Source: Pyxidicoccus xibeiensis (GTDB lineage: Bacteria; Myxococcota; Myxococcia; Myxococcales; Myxococcaceae). Taken from it: 64,000 nucleotides of DNA. Every line of letters starts with the position of its first letter. Position 1 is the first letter of the stretch. Position numbers and translations under genes: made by a program. Shown piece by piece: positions 1 through 9,567 of the stretch. The notes beneath the pieces were generated by a model, which saw only the letters and a program-made list of their open reading frames with translations, had not been told where the DNA came from and ran no database searches. The DNA lies in assembly GCF_024198175.1 (NCBI RefSeq), contig NZ_JAJVKV010000002.1, positions 1 through 64,000 on the forward strand. Reading direction: 5' to 3'.

Positions 1-263
1 AAACCCTCCCGAGGGCCTGCCCATGTCATGTGTCTCGAAGTGCCCGGGGGCGTGCGGCGCTGGCACGGCATGGCTGCACGTGGGGGTCTTCCCGCCCTGG
101 GGCGTGGAAGGAACCCTCATTCCACGAGGGCGCGCTCCCTCCGCCCTGTCAGGCAGGGGTCATCCGCGTCTTGAATGAGCGCAGAGCCGCAGTGGTGCCT
201 GTCGCACGGAAGCCCGCGAGAGCCCTTGCGCGGGCCGGAGCGCCGCTTCAAACACGGCCTCTC
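1..263. other. Upstream intergenic region, no gene seen
   Basis: I find no convincing coding sequence here. An inverted repeat CCCTG-TCAGG-CAGGG lies at 144-158 and contains the 9-mer CCTGTCAGG, which recurs in two other intergenic gaps. A short CCCTC/GAGGG pair at the left edge could be the tail of a terminator for a gene outside the window. Confidence 0.4.
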
Positions 264-2999
264 ATGGATTCGCGCACTCCGAAGACAGACCCGTCCTACA
301 ACGTGCTGCACCAGCAGCCCATGGGACAGCCGCTGGACGTCATCTTCTCGCCGCGCAGCGTGGCGGTTGTGGGGGCCAGCGAGCGCGCCGGCAGCGTGGG
401 GCGCACCGTCCTGTGGAACCTCATCAGCAACCCCTTCGGCGGCACTGTCTACCCCATCAACCCGCAGCGGCCCAACGTGCTGGGCATCAAGGCGTGGCCG
501 TCGCTGAAGGCCCTGCCGGAGCCGGTGGACCTGGCCGTCATCGTCACGCCCGCGGCGGCGGTGCCCGGCATCATCCGCGAGTGCGCGGAGCTGGGCGTGC
601 GCGGCGCCATCATCATCTCCGCGGGCTTTCGCGAGACGGGGCCGGAGGGGGCTCGGCTGGAGGCGGAGATCCTCCAGGTGGCACAGGCGGCGCGGATGCG
701 GCTCATCGGCCCCAACTGCCTGGGCGTCATGCGGCCGCCGAGCGGTTTGAATGCGACCTTCGCCGGCGCCATGGCCCGGCCGGGCAACGTGGCCTTCATC
801 AGCCAGAGCGGCGCGCTGCTCACGTCCATCCTCGACTGGAGCCTGCGCGAGGCGGTGGGCTTCAGCGCCATCGTGTCCGTGGGCTCCATGCTGGACGTGG
901 GGTGGGGCGACCTCATCGACTTCCTGGCCGACGACCCGATGACGCGCTCCATCCTGCTCTACATGGAGTCCATCGGTGACGCGCGGGCCTTCCTCTCCGC
1001 CGCGCGCGAGGTGGCGCTCACCAAGCCCATCATCGTCATCAAGGCCGGGCGCACCGCGCAGGCCGCGCAGGCCGCCGCGTCGCACACGGGCACGCTGACG
1101 GGCAGCGACGAGGTGCTCAGCGCCGCCTTCCGGCGCACGGGCGTGCTGCGCGTGGACTCCATCTCCGACCTCTTCTACATGGCGGAGACGCTGGCCAGGC
1201 AGCCTCGTCCGGCGGGGCGCAGGCTCACCATCCTCACCAACGCGGGTGGGCCCGGGGTGCTGGCCACGGATGCGCTGGTGGCCGGCGGGGGCGAGCTGGC
1301 GGTGCTGGGCGAGGACACGCGCAAGGCGCTCGATGCCTTCCTGCCGCCGCAGTGGAGCCATGGCAACCCGGTGGACGTGCTGGGCGACGCGGACCCGGAG
1401 CGCTATGCGAAGGCGCTGGAGCTTGCGGGCAAGGACCCGAACAGCGACGGGCTGCTGGTCATCCTCACGCCACAGGACATGACGCGGCCCACGCAGACGG
1501 CGGACCGGCTCAAGCCGTACGCGAAGCTGCACGGCAAGCCGGTGCTGGCGAGCTGGATGGGAGGCTCGGAGGTGGTGGCGGGGGAGCGCCTGCTCAACGA
1601 CGCGGGCATTCCCACGTTCGGCTATCCGGACACGGCGGCGCGCATCTTCAATTACATGTGGCGGTACACGTACAACCTGGCCGGGCTGTACGAGACGCCG
1701 ACGCTGGCGGAGGAGCCCGGCGCCCGCCGCGACGAGGCGCGCCGGCTGGTGGACGAGGCCCGCGCGGCCGGGCGCACGCTGCTGACGGAGTACGAGTCCA
1801 AGCAACTGCTCGCGGCGTACGGCATCCCCACGGTGGAGACGCGGCTGGCCACGTCGGAGGACGCCGCGGTGGCCGAGGCGGACGCGCTGGGCTACCCGGT
1901 GGTGGTGAAGCTGCACTCGCGGACGGTGACGCACAAGACGGACGTGGGCGGCGTGCGGCTGGACCTGGGCAGCGCGGACGCGGTGCGCGCGGCCTTCCGG
2001 GGCATCCGCGAGCGGCTGACGGAGCTGGGGCAGGCGGAGGCGTTCGACGGGGTGACGGTGCAGCCGATGGTGAAGCTGGACGGGTACGAGCTCATCATCG
2101 GCAGCACGGTGGACGCGCAGTTCGGGCCGGTGCTGCTGTTCGGCGCGGGCGGGGTGCTGGTGGAGGTGTTCAAGGACCGGGCGCTGGGGCTGCCGCCGCT
2201 CAACACCACGCTGGCGCGGCGGATGATGGAGCAGACGCGCATCCACCAGGCGCTGCACGGCGTGCGCGGGCGCAAGCCGGTGGACCTGGCGGCGCTGGAG
2301 CGGCTGATGGTCCGCTTCAGCCAGCTGGTGGTGGAGCAGCGGTTCGTGAAGGAGGTGGACCTCAACCCGTTGCTGGCGTCACCGGAGCGACTGCTGGCGC
2401 TGGATGCGCGCGTGGTGCTGCACCCGCCGACGGTGACGGAGGCGGAGCTGCCGAGGCTGGCAATCGAGCCGTATCCGCAGCAGTACGTGGCGCCGTACCG
2501 GATGGCGAACGGGGAGGAGATATTGCTGCGGCCGATTCGCCCGGAGGACGAGCCTCGGATGGAGGAGTTCCACCGGACGCTGTCGGAGCAGACGGTGTTC
2601 CTGCGGTACGCGGGGCTGATGCGGCTGAGCACGCGGGTGGCGCACGAGCGGCTGGCGCGCATCTGCTTCAACGACTACGCGCGGGAGCTGGCGCTGGTGG
2701 CGGAGCGCAAGGACGGCGTGCTGCTCGGAGTGGGGCGGCTGACGCGGCTGCGGGGGACGGGGGACGCGGAGTTCGCCATCCTCATCAGCGACCAGGTGCA
2801 GCGGCAGGGGCTGGGCACGGAGCTGCTGCGGCGACTGGTGGACATTGGCCAGGGGTGGGGGATGCGGCGCATCGTCGCGGACATCCTCTCCGGGAACCGG
2901 GCCATGCAGACCATCAGCCGGAAGCTGGGGTTCTCCATCCTCCAGCACGAGGAGCTGGCCCCGGACATGGTCAAGGCGGTGAAGGTGCTCGGCCCGTAG
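264..2999 (+). CDS. ADP-forming acyl-CoA synthetase/GNAT fusion, PatZ/Pat-like protein acetyltransferase
   Basis: The 911-aa protein has three parts. The N-terminus is a CoA-binding Rossmann region ([11 protein letters not shown] near residue 30) with the succinyl-CoA-ligase-like domains of NDP-forming acyl-CoA synthetases. An ATP-grasp region follows at about 510-740. The C-terminus (about 760-911) is a GNAT acetyltransferase with a QGLGTELL acetyl-CoA loop. This order and length match PatZ/Pka-type lysine acetyltransferases, which acetylate acyl-CoA synthetases and other proteins using acetyl-CoA. The motif SHTGTLTG keeps a histidine (H274) at the position of the phospho-histidine of active ADP-forming synthetases, so the synthetase half may still work. 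I chose ATG at 264 because upstream residues are low-complexity and unlike the family. The gene stands alone, with a hairpin terminator downstream. Family assignment is sure; the substrate is unknown. Confidence 0.9.
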   Translation: MDSRTPKTDPSYNVLHQQPMGQPLDVIFSPRSVAVVGASERAGSVGRTVLWNLISNPFGGTVYPINPQRPNVLGIKAWPSLKALPEPVDLAVIVTPAAAVPGIIRECAELGVRGAIIISAGFRETGPEGARLEAEILQVAQAARMRLIGPNCLGVMRPPSGLNATFAGAMARPGNVAFISQSGALLTSILDWSLREAVGFSAIVSVGSMLDVGWGDLIDFLADDPMTRSILLYMESIGDARAFLSAAREVALTKPIIVIKAGRTAQAAQAAASHTGTLTGSDEVLSAAFRRTGVLRVDSISDLFYMAETLARQPRPAGRRLTILTNAGGPGVLATDALVAGGGELAVLGEDTRKALDAFLPPQWSHGNPVDVLGDADPERYAKALELAGKDPNSDGLLVILTPQDMTRPTQTADRLKPYAKLHGKPVLASWMGGSEVVAGERLLNDAGIPTFGYPDTAARIFNYMWRYTYNLAGLYETPTLAEEPGARRDEARRLVDEARAAGRTLLTEYESKQLLAAYGIPTVETRLATSEDAAVAEADALGYPVVVKLHSRTVTHKTDVGGVRLDLGSADAVRAAFRGIRERLTELGQAEAFDGVTVQPMVKLDGYELIIGSTVDAQFGPVLLFGAGGVLVEVFKDRALGLPPLNTTLARRMMEQTRIHQALHGVRGRKPVDLAALERLMVRFSQLVVEQRFVKEVDLNPLLASPERLLALDARVVLHPPTVTEAELPRLAIEPYPQQYVAPYRMANGEEILLRPIRPEDEPRMEEFHRTLSEQTVFLRYAGLMRLSTRVAHERLARICFNDYARELALVAERKDGVLLGVGRLTRLRGTGDAEFAILISDQVQRQGLGTELLRRLVDIGQGWGMRRIVADILSGNRAMQTISRKLGFSILQHEELAPDMVKAVKVLGP

Positions 3000-3010
3000 G
3001 GGGAGGGGCT

Positions 3011-3066
3011 CCTGCCGGGCGGGAAAGCGTTCTCCTTCACGCACCGTGCGCCGGCAGGTGATTTTT
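3011..3066 (+). terminator. Rho-independent terminator candidate
   Basis: CCTGCCGG (3011-3018) pairs with CCGGCAGG (3051-3058). The stem is followed, after two bases, by ATTTTT (3061-3066). It starts 12 nt after the stop of the acyl-CoA synthetase/GNAT gene. The loop is long and may hold a second small stem. Confidence 0.55.
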
Positions 3067-3091
3067 CCCGGTCATGGCCCCGCCCGCCGCC

Positions 3092-3097
3092 TAGAGT
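3092..3097 (+). promoter_or_regulatory. Candidate -10 box TAGAGT
   Basis: TAGAGT sits 7 nt upstream of GTG 3105 and 10 nt upstream of ATG 3108. No clear -35 hexamer is visible. Similar boxes occur near several other starts in this window. Confidence 0.35.
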
Positions 3098-3104
3098 CCA
3101 GCGT

Positions 3105-5657
3105 GTGATGGCCACCTCCGAGAACCAAGCGCCGCTCGCCGCCCTGCTCCCCAAGCCGGGAGAGCCACCCCTGGACGCGGACGAAATCCTCAACCGCTTC
3201 GTCGGCTATGTCGCCACGAACGGGCTGAGCCTCTATCCCGCGCAGGAAGAGGCCATCCTCGAGCTGCTGGGGGGCAAGCACCTGTTCCTGAAAACGCCCA
3301 CCGGCTCCGGCAAGTCGCTGGTGGCCACCGCGCTCCACTTCAAGGCCATGGCCGAGGGCAAGGTCTCCTTCTACACCTGCCCCATCAAGGCCCTGGTGAA
3401 CGAGAAGTTCTTCGCCCTGTGCGACGCCTTCGGCGCCGAGAACGTGGGCATGCTCACCGGCGACGCGAGCATCAACCGCAACGCCAAGATTCTCTGCTGC
3501 ACGGCGGAAATCCTCGCCAACCTGGCCCTGCGCGACGCGACGGCCCGCGTGGACTACGTCGTCATGGACGAGTTCCACTACTACTCCGACAAGGAGCGCG
3601 GCGTGGCGTGGCAGCTGCCGCTCATCGCGCTGAAGGACACGACGTTCCTCCTGATGTCCGCCACGCTGGGGCCCACCCACGTCATCGAGGAGAGCCTCCA
3701 CAAGCTCACCGGCCGTGAGGTGGCCACCGTGCGCAGCGACCAGCGCCCGGTGCCGCTGGACTTCGACTACCGCGAGTCCGCCCTGCACGAGACGATCGAG
3801 GACCTCATCGCGCGTGGGAAGTACCCCATCTACCTGGTGAACTTCACCCAGCGCGCCGCCGCCGAGCAGGCGCAGAACCTCATGAGCGTGGACTTCTCCA
3901 CCAAGGAGGAGAAGGAGGCCATCCGCCAGGAGCTGATGGACGCGCCCTTCGACACGCCCTACGGCAAGGAGTTCCAGCGCTTCCTGCGCCACGGCATCGG
4001 CATGCACCACGCGGGCCTCTTGCCCAAGTACCGGCTGCTGGTGGAGAAGCTGGCGCAGCGCGGGCACCTCAAGGTCATCAGCGGCACGGACACCCTGGGC
4101 GTGGGCGTCAACATCCCCATCCGCACGGTGCTCTTCACCCAGCTGTTCAAGTTCAACGGCGAGAAGCTGACTACGCTCAGCGTGCGCGACTTCAAGCAGA
4201 TTGCCGGCCGCGCGGGCCGCAAGGGCTTCGACACGCAGGGCAGCGTGGTGGCCCAGGCGCCCGAGTACGTCGTGGAGAACATCCGCCAGGCCGCCAAGGA
4301 GGCCGCCGGCAAGAAGAAGACGCCCAAGGCCAAGCCCCCCCAGAAGAACTTCGTCCAGTACGACAAGAGCACCTTCGAGCGGCTCCAGAACGGCATGCCC
4401 GAGCCGCTGGAGTCGCGCTTCGCGGTGTCGCACGGGATGATCCTCAACCTCCTGCAGAGCGACCACGAGGCGGCAGGGCGGGGCGGCTACCGGCGGCTGG
4501 TGCAGCTCATCCAGCGCTGCCATGACTCGGACTACCTCAAGAAGCGGCACCTCAAGGAGGCGGCGCGCGACTTCCGCACGCTGGTGGGCGCGGGCATCGT
4601 CGAGGTGGAGCGGGGCCAGGATGGCTCCGGCGCGCGGGTGAAGGTGGCGGGCGAGCTGCAGCACGACTTCAGCCTCAACCAGACGCTGTCCTTGTACCTG
4701 CTGGAGACGCTGGAGCTCTTGGACCCCACCACGGACACGTACGCGCTGGACGTGGTGACGCTGGTGGAGTCCATCCTCGAGAACCCGGACGTGGTGCTCT
4801 ACGCGCAGCTGCACCAGCTCAAGGGCGAGAAGATCAACGAGCTGAAGGCGCAGGGCGTGGAGTACGACGACCGGATGGAGGAGCTGGAGAAGCTGGAGTG
4901 GCCCAAGCCCAACCGCGACTTCATCTACGGGACGTTCAACGCGTTCGCCCGGAAGCACCCGTGGGTGGGCGAGGAGAACATCCGTCCCAAGTCGGTGGTG
5001 CGGGACATGTTCGAGCGCTTCATGTCCTTCCACGACTACGTGCGCGAGTACGGCCTGCAGCGCAGCGAGGGCGTGCTGCTGCGCTATGTGAACGACGTCT
5101 ACAAGACGCTGGTGCAGACGGTGCCGGAGCGCTTCCGCACGGAGGAGGTGGAGGACTTCTGCGACCACCTGCGCGCCACGCTGCGGCAGGTGGACTCCAG
5201 CCTCCTGGACGAGTGGGAGCGGATGAAGAACCCGGAGGCGGCGCTGGTCGCCAAGCCGGTGGTGGAGCTCAAGCCGAAGGAGCTCACCGACGACCCGAGG
5301 GCCTTCGCCGCCCGCGTGCGCGAGGAGCTGCACCGGCTGCTCAGGGCGCTGGGCCAGAAGCGCTACCTGGACGCGCTGGCCATGCTGGACAACCCGCTGG
5401 GCGAGTGGACCGCGCCCAAGCTGGAGCAGGCCATGGTGCCGTACTTCGAGGAGCACAAGCTGGTGGTGCTCACGCCCCAGGCGCGCAAGCCCGCCAACAG
5501 CTTCATCAAGGAGACGGGCACGCGCCTCTGGGAGGCCCAGCAGCGCATCATGGACCCCGAGGGCCACGGGGAATGGATGATCGACTGCGAGATTGACCTG
5601 AGGGACCGCCGCCTGGACGACGGCCCCATCCTCATGCTGCGCCGCATCGGCATGTAG
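3105..5657 (+). CDS. Ski2-like DEAD/DEAH-box superfamily 2 helicase
   Basis: An 850-aa helicase of the Ski2/Mtr4-like group. Visible motifs are Walker A TPTGSGKS (about 64-71), the DEFH Walker B box (155-158), LLMSATLG as motif III, and QIAGRAGRKG as motif VI. A Lys-rich spacer (KKKTPKAKPPQK) follows the RecA-like core, and the C-terminal 400 residues are helical, as in Ski2-like proteins. It should unwind RNA or DNA using ATP; the bacterial role is undefined. GTG at 3105 and ATG at 3108 are both possible starts. TAGAGT at 3092-3097 lies 7 nt before the GTG, the usual distance from a -10 box to the transcription start, so the mRNA may be nearly leaderless. The gene ends in a convergent hairpin. 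Confidence 0.88.
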   Translation: MMATSENQAPLAALLPKPGEPPLDADEILNRFVGYVATNGLSLYPAQEEAILELLGGKHLFLKTPTGSGKSLVATALHFKAMAEGKVSFYTCPIKALVNEKFFALCDAFGAENVGMLTGDASINRNAKILCCTAEILANLALRDATARVDYVVMDEFHYYSDKERGVAWQLPLIALKDTTFLLMSATLGPTHVIEESLHKLTGREVATVRSDQRPVPLDFDYRESALHETIEDLIARGKYPIYLVNFTQRAAAEQAQNLMSVDFSTKEEKEAIRQELMDAPFDTPYGKEFQRFLRHGIGMHHAGLLPKYRLLVEKLAQRGHLKVISGTDTLGVGVNIPIRTVLFTQLFKFNGEKLTTLSVRDFKQIAGRAGRKGFDTQGSVVAQAPEYVVENIRQAAKEAAGKKKTPKAKPPQKNFVQYDKSTFERLQNGMPEPLESRFAVSHGMILNLLQSDHEAAGRGGYRRLVQLIQRCHDSDYLKKRHLKEAARDFRTLVGAGIVEVERGQDGSGARVKVAGELQHDFSLNQTLSLYLLETLELLDPTTDTYALDVVTLVESILENPDVVLYAQLHQLKGEKINELKAQGVEYDDRMEELEKLEWPKPNRDFIYGTFNAFARKHPWVGEENIRPKSVVRDMFERFMSFHDYVREYGLQRSEGVLLRYVNDVYKTLVQTVPERFRTEEVEDFCDHLRATLRQVDSSLLDEWERMKNPEAALVAKPVVELKPKELTDDPRAFAARVREELHRLLRALGQKRYLDALAMLDNPLGEWTAPKLEQAMVPYFEEHKLVVLTPQARKPANSFIKETGTRLWEAQQRIMDPEGHGEWMIDCEIDLRDRRLDDGPILMLRRIGM

Positions 5658-5683
5658 CCGCCGGAGGGGCCGCTCCGGCGGCT
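5656..5683. terminator. Bidirectional terminator hairpin between convergent genes
   Basis: A perfect 11-bp inverted repeat (AGCCGCCGGAG / CTCCGGCGGCT) with a 6-nt loop begins in the stop codon of the helicase gene. It ends 7 nt before the stop of the convergent 1025-aa gene. There is no T-run, so it may act as an mRNA-end stabiliser or a terminator for both genes. Confidence 0.6.
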
Positions 5684-5690
5684 CCACGCC

Positions 5691-8600
5691 TCACAGGGTC
5701 TTCTGCGGCGGCCTGTGCGTCTGCTTCTGCCGCTGCTCCACCTTCTTCGACTCCTCGGTGAGGTACTGCTTCATGCGCTGCATGTCCGCCTTGTACTCGG
5801 GCACTGTGTTCATCTTGTCGAAGAACATCTCCCAGTGCTCGCGCTTGTCGCTGTTGGGAGCCCGGTACGTCTCGGTGCTGGCGGCGAACTCCAGGAACGC
5901 CTGGCGCGGATCGGACTTCCCGGCGCCGTAGGTGTCCATCATTCCCAGGATGGCCGAGGCCGGGAGTCCGTAGGCCGTGGTCAGGTTCGTCAGGTTCTCG
6001 ATGTGCGCGGGCTTGGCAAGGAGCTCCGGGCACTTCATCGCGAGCTGCTGGATGTCCTCGCCGCGCATCCCCTTCTCGTAGAGCTTCTTGATGCTGGCAG
6101 GGTCGGCCTTCAAGAGGGTGGAGTAGAGGGGGTCGGTCACACCGGCCGCCTGCAGGTTCTTCTGGATGTCCTCCTTTTTCTCCTGCGCCTCCTTGCGGTC
6201 GAAGTAGACGGAGCCCGCGGTGCCCAGGATGAAGAGGACCCCTCCGGCAATCTGTCCCGCGACGGGAACGACCTGCAGTGCGGCCGCGGCGAGGATGAGT
6301 CCTCCCGTGGCGGAGGCGGCCCCGGCCAGTGCCTTGCCTTTCTCACCGTCCTGGTAGTCGCCATAGGCCCCGAGCCCGTCTGCGACGGCCCCAAGCAGGT
6401 TGCCGACACCTGCCAGCTTGCCGAGCGCATTCAGGAACGGGCCGTCCAGTCTGCCCATCATCTGCATCATGAGGGTCGCACTGTCGCCAGTGAGGGCGGC
6501 GCCGTCACCGATGGTCTTGAGCTGGTCCTTGAACTCGGCTTCCGTGAACTTGCGCGACCCGTCGAGCACGCCGACGAGCGAGCACACCGCGGCGAATGCA
6601 CGGACCGGCCCGACGACTCCTGGCGCTCCACCGGCGAGCCCACCTGAAAGCTCCTGGAACCGGGCCCGGGCCATGTCCGGTGTCACGCCTGGACCGGGCG
6701 CTACCAGGTCCTTGAAGGCGGCAGTCAGGTCCTTCATCTCCTCCGGCCTGCAGCCGAAGAGGGCCGGGTGCTTCTCCATCGTGCTGATGATGTCGTTGAT
6801 GGCGTCGGGCTTGCCGGCGTTCTTCAGCACCAGGTAGCCCATGGCCTTGGTGTAGGCGGCGGTGTACTTGGTGTAGACGTCCGTGCCGGCCTTGCCGAGC
6901 TTCGCCGGATCCAGCAGGTCATCGAGGGGGGAGGGCTGGTTGTTGGCCTGCTTCTCGATTTCCTTCTGGAGGAACTTCTGGCCGGCTTCGGTGTTGAGCA
7001 GGTCGGGAAGCTGCTTGTTCACCTCATGTGACTCGACGCGCAGCCCCAGCATCCACTGCGGCTTCGACGGGTCGAAGTCCGGCCCGAGCGACTTGGAGGA
7101 CACCAGGCACCCCTGGAGGTTCCGGGCCGCTTCTTCGTACTCGCGGTACTCCGGCTTGCGTGCCTGAAAGTCCTTGATGGCCCGCTGCTGTTGCTCCGGA
7201 GTGAGCGCGGGGCCCATCGACGCGAGGAACTTCGCGAGGTCGGTGTTGGCCTCTTCGTACTTCTTCTTCTTCTTCTCGAAGTCCTCTCGGACCGACTTCA
7301 TGCCCTTCACCAGGTCCGTGCCCAGTTCGTTGGCGGCGGAGGTCTTGCCGCTGGCGTGGAGCTGATGCGCGAGCGTCGCTCCCAGCTCCGCGCCACCGGG
7401 GGACATCACGAGCTCGGTGAACAGGGACTTCATCCCCGGCGGGAGTCCCTGGGCGGGGATGCCCGCCACGAGGTCATTGACGAGTGCCTTGGTGAGCTCG
7501 GGGTCGCCGGCCTGTGTTGCCTGGGCGAGCATGCGGAGAACGGCTGTGGTGTCCGCCTTGTTCGTGCCCTTGAGCGCCTTGTCCGTCAGCTGCTTCAGCT
7601 CGGGCTTGAGCTGCGTGAGCAGCTCCTTCTGGTACGCCGGGTTCGGGTTGCCCGCGAGCAACTCGCGCAGGGCGTCCGCGCCCTTGCCGGTATTCTCCGC
7701 GAGGGCCTTGCGCATGGAGTCCACGTCGGCCCGTACGGCATCCGCGATGGGGATGGGGAGCGTTGTTCCGAAGAGGCCCTTCTGCTTGTCGGCGGAGAGG
7801 GTCGCTGCGTGGTGGGCATCGCGAATCTTCTCGGCCTCGGGGAAGGGTGGCTGCTCCTTCGTGCCCTCCGACGCCTTGTTGGCGGCCTTCTGGGCCTCGA
7901 GTGCCTTGTTGGCGGCATCGATGGACTCCTGCTTCGCCGCGGCCTCGTGAGGGGTGCCCTTCGCCTGCTCCGCCTTCTTCGCCGCCTCCTCCGCCTTCTT
8001 CTTCGCCGCCTCCGCGTCCGCCTTCGCCGTCTGGAACTGCTGCTCTGCCTGGGCGCGGCGCTCGACCACGTCCGCCGAGGTCGCCGACGGGGAGGACGCG
8101 TCCGCCACCATCATCGACTGGAGCTCGGGGGAGACCTTGGCCTTTTCGATGGCCCGCGCGCGCTCGGGAGAGCCCGGGGGCGCGTCGAGGATCTTCTTGG
8201 CCTGACCGCCTGGAATCGTGCCCACCGGCTGGTAGTGGGGCTGCTCCTTGAGAAACGCCTCCGTCGAGTCGTAGCTCTTCTTCGTCGTGGGGTCGTAGAC
8301 CTTGGAACCCTGGCGGATGAGCACGTGGCCGGACTGGCCCTCGGCGCCCGCGCGGTTGTCCTTGAGGAACAGCAGCTCCGAGCGGCCTCGAATCTCGGGC
8401 GATGCCAGATCCAGCCAATCGGCGGCCGCGTCCAGGCAGTTCACCTGCCCGTCACGGGTGTCCTCGGTGAGCAGGTTGCTCGCGGGGGGCGCGCCCGAGT
8501 CCAACTGGGGGCCCTTCAGTTGATTGGCGGCCTCGAAGGAGGAGCGGTACCGCTGCTGGGCCTGCTGGGCCTGCTGGGCCTGCTGAGCCTGGCGGGCGGC

Positions 8601-8768
8601 TTCTGCCTGCCGTGCCAGCTCCGCCTGGCGGGCGGCCTCGGCAGCGCGGCGAGCGGCCTCGGCGGCGCGGCGGGCCTCTTCCGCCTGGCGCGCGGCAATG
8701 GAGGGGTCGACGGCGGAGCCAGAACCTTCGGGTAGACGCATGGGGGCCTCGGGGCGAACGTCGCTCAC
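5691..8768 (-). CDS. Large myxobacterial protein with a cysteine-peptidase-like N-terminal domain
   Basis: A 1025-aa protein without a classical signal peptide. Residues 25-75 are an Ala/Arg/Gln-rich helix (repeated AEAARRA and QQA units). Residues 100-180 look like a transglutaminase/papain-like fold: a cysteine in VNCLDAA, a histidine in GQSGHVLIRQG and an aspartate in KVYDPTT would form a Cys-His-Asp triad. A charged coiled-coil stretch follows (AKADAEAAKKKAEEAAKKA). The rest is mostly helical, with one strongly hydrophobic segment around 780-840 (LILAAAALQVVPVAGQIAGG). It could be a secreted or self-processing peptidase, or a toxin-like membrane-active protein. I infer the triad from spacing only. 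It is monocistronic. Confidence 0.6.
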   Translation of the reverse strand: MSDVRPEAPMRLPEGSGSAVDPSIAARQAEEARRAAEAARRAAEAARQAELARQAEAARQAQQAQQAQQAQQRYRSSFEAANQLKGPQLDSGAPPASNLLTEDTRDGQVNCLDAAADWLDLASPEIRGRSELLFLKDNRAGAEGQSGHVLIRQGSKVYDPTTKKSYDSTEAFLKEQPHYQPVGTIPGGQAKKILDAPPGSPERARAIEKAKVSPELQSMMVADASSPSATSADVVERRAQAEQQFQTAKADAEAAKKKAEEAAKKAEQAKGTPHEAAAKQESIDAANKALEAQKAANKASEGTKEQPPFPEAEKIRDAHHAATLSADKQKGLFGTTLPIPIADAVRADVDSMRKALAENTGKGADALRELLAGNPNPAYQKELLTQLKPELKQLTDKALKGTNKADTTAVLRMLAQATQAGDPELTKALVNDLVAGIPAQGLPPGMKSLFTELVMSPGGAELGATLAHQLHASGKTSAANELGTDLVKGMKSVREDFEKKKKKYEEANTDLAKFLASMGPALTPEQQQRAIKDFQARKPEYREYEEAARNLQGCLVSSKSLGPDFDPSKPQWMLGLRVESHEVNKQLPDLLNTEAGQKFLQKEIEKQANNQPSPLDDLLDPAKLGKAGTDVYTKYTAAYTKAMGYLVLKNAGKPDAINDIISTMEKHPALFGCRPEEMKDLTAAFKDLVAPGPGVTPDMARARFQELSGGLAGGAPGVVGPVRAFAAVCSLVGVLDGSRKFTEAEFKDQLKTIGDGAALTGDSATLMMQMMGRLDGPFLNALGKLAGVGNLLGAVADGLGAYGDYQDGEKGKALAGAASATGGLILAAAALQVVPVAGQIAGGVLFILGTAGSVYFDRKEAQEKKEDIQKNLQAAGVTDPLYSTLLKADPASIKKLYEKGMRGEDIQQLAMKCPELLAKPAHIENLTNLTTAYGLPASAILGMMDTYGAGKSDPRQAFLEFAASTETYRAPNSDKREHWEMFFDKMNTVPEYKADMQRMKQYLTEESKKVEQRQKQTHRPPQKTL
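8553..8588. repeat. 9-bp tandem repeat, four copies, within a coding region
   Basis: CTGCTGGGC is repeated three times exactly, followed by a fourth copy with one change (CTGCTGAGC). On the coding (minus) strand it gives an AQQ repeat near the N-terminus of the 1025-aa protein. Such arrays can change copy number by slippage without shifting the frame. Confidence 0.8.
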
Positions 8769-8867
8769 TGGCTACGAGCGCCGCACCGCACCGTCGTCCC
8801 AACTAAATCGAACAGCTCTCCTGTGCTCCGGAGGTTGCCGGAGAGCCCCAGGCCGGGCCTCCGGGCC

Positions 8868-9386
8868 TCAGGTCTCCGAGGCGGGAGCCTGGGCCGCGTC
8901 ACCCGCCGGCTCCGCGGGGACGGCCTCTGGCTCCGCGGGCGTGGCCTCGGCCACCTCCAGCTCGCCCAGGGCATCCGGCGCGAGCACCCACTGCCAGTCG
9001 AGCGTGCTCAGGACGACGCGGTCCGTCTCGCAGCGGACCTCCAGCTCCGTGTCGGAGATGGTCCACGAGCCGAGCCACACCGTCGTCGTGCGGACGCACT
9101 CGGACTCGCCGCACTCCTCCGTGTCCGCCACCCACACCCGGCCCTCCGGCACGGCGGGGCAGGACAGGGGCTCGGCGGAGCGGAGCATGGGCGCGTCGAG
9201 CGAGTCGAGGGCCTCGGCCTCCAGCAGGGACTCCATCGACTCCGGGGCCACCACGTCCCGGGAGAGCGCGGCCCGCGCCTCTTCGGGCACCTCGTCGTGG
9301 CCGGCCTCGGCCTCCTGCGCCAGCGCCATGGGCGCGGCCAGCCAGCCACACAGCACCGTCACCATTCCAATCCGCGTCGTCTTCAT
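8868..9386 (-). CDS. Hypothetical secreted protein
   Basis: A 172-aa protein with a clear Sec signal peptide: MKTTR, then a hydrophobic core, then a cleavage site near ALAQ|EA at about residue 24. The mature part is acidic, with four cysteines in the middle (two in the EECGESEC segment) that may form disulfides in the periplasm. The last 40 residues are Ala/Pro/Glu-rich (EVAEATPAEPEAVPAEP). I do not recognise the family. It is transcribed divergently from the PEP carboxylase gene, with 181 nt between the two starts. Confidence 0.65.
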   Translation of the reverse strand: MKTTRIGMVTVLCGWLAAPMALAQEAEAGHDEVPEEARAALSRDVVAPESMESLLEAEALDSLDAPMLRSAEPLSCPAVPEGRVWVADTEECGESECVRTTTVWLGSWTISDTELEVRCETDRVVLSTLDWQWVLAPDALGELEVAEATPAEPEAVPAEPAGDAAQAPASET

Positions 9387-9554
9387 TGCCTCGAGCTCCC
9401 GGGCCGCGAACTCGTGCGCGGCCTCACGGGAGGGGTGTTGTGCAAGGCGGGGGCCGACCTCCCGTGTGGCTCCGGGGCCGCGGTCCCGAGGGAGCCAGCG
9501 TCGGGTGCTGGGCGGATGGCCACACGGCGCCGGGCACCAGACGCGGTGCGGCGT

Positions 9555-9560
9555 TACGGT
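9555..9560 (+). promoter_or_regulatory. Candidate -10 box TACGGT for ppc
   Basis: TACGGT ends 7 nt before the A of the ppc ATG (9568). This spacing would put the transcription start at or next to the start codon. No -35 is obvious. Confidence 0.3.
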
Positions 9561-9567
9561 GCGCCAT

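Noticed and set aside
117..2258. Long open frames on the strand opposite real genes (for example here, 3072-5687, 19700-24439, 25554-28877, 47171-52303, 53075-56833)
   Set aside because: They are rich in Arg, His, Gln, Ala and Gly with no domain signal, and mirror strong genes on the other strand. Such frames are expected from high-GC codon bias.
8553..8588. CRISPR or mobile repeat array
   Set aside because: The unit is 9 bp without spacers and lies inside a coding region, giving an in-frame AQQ repeat.
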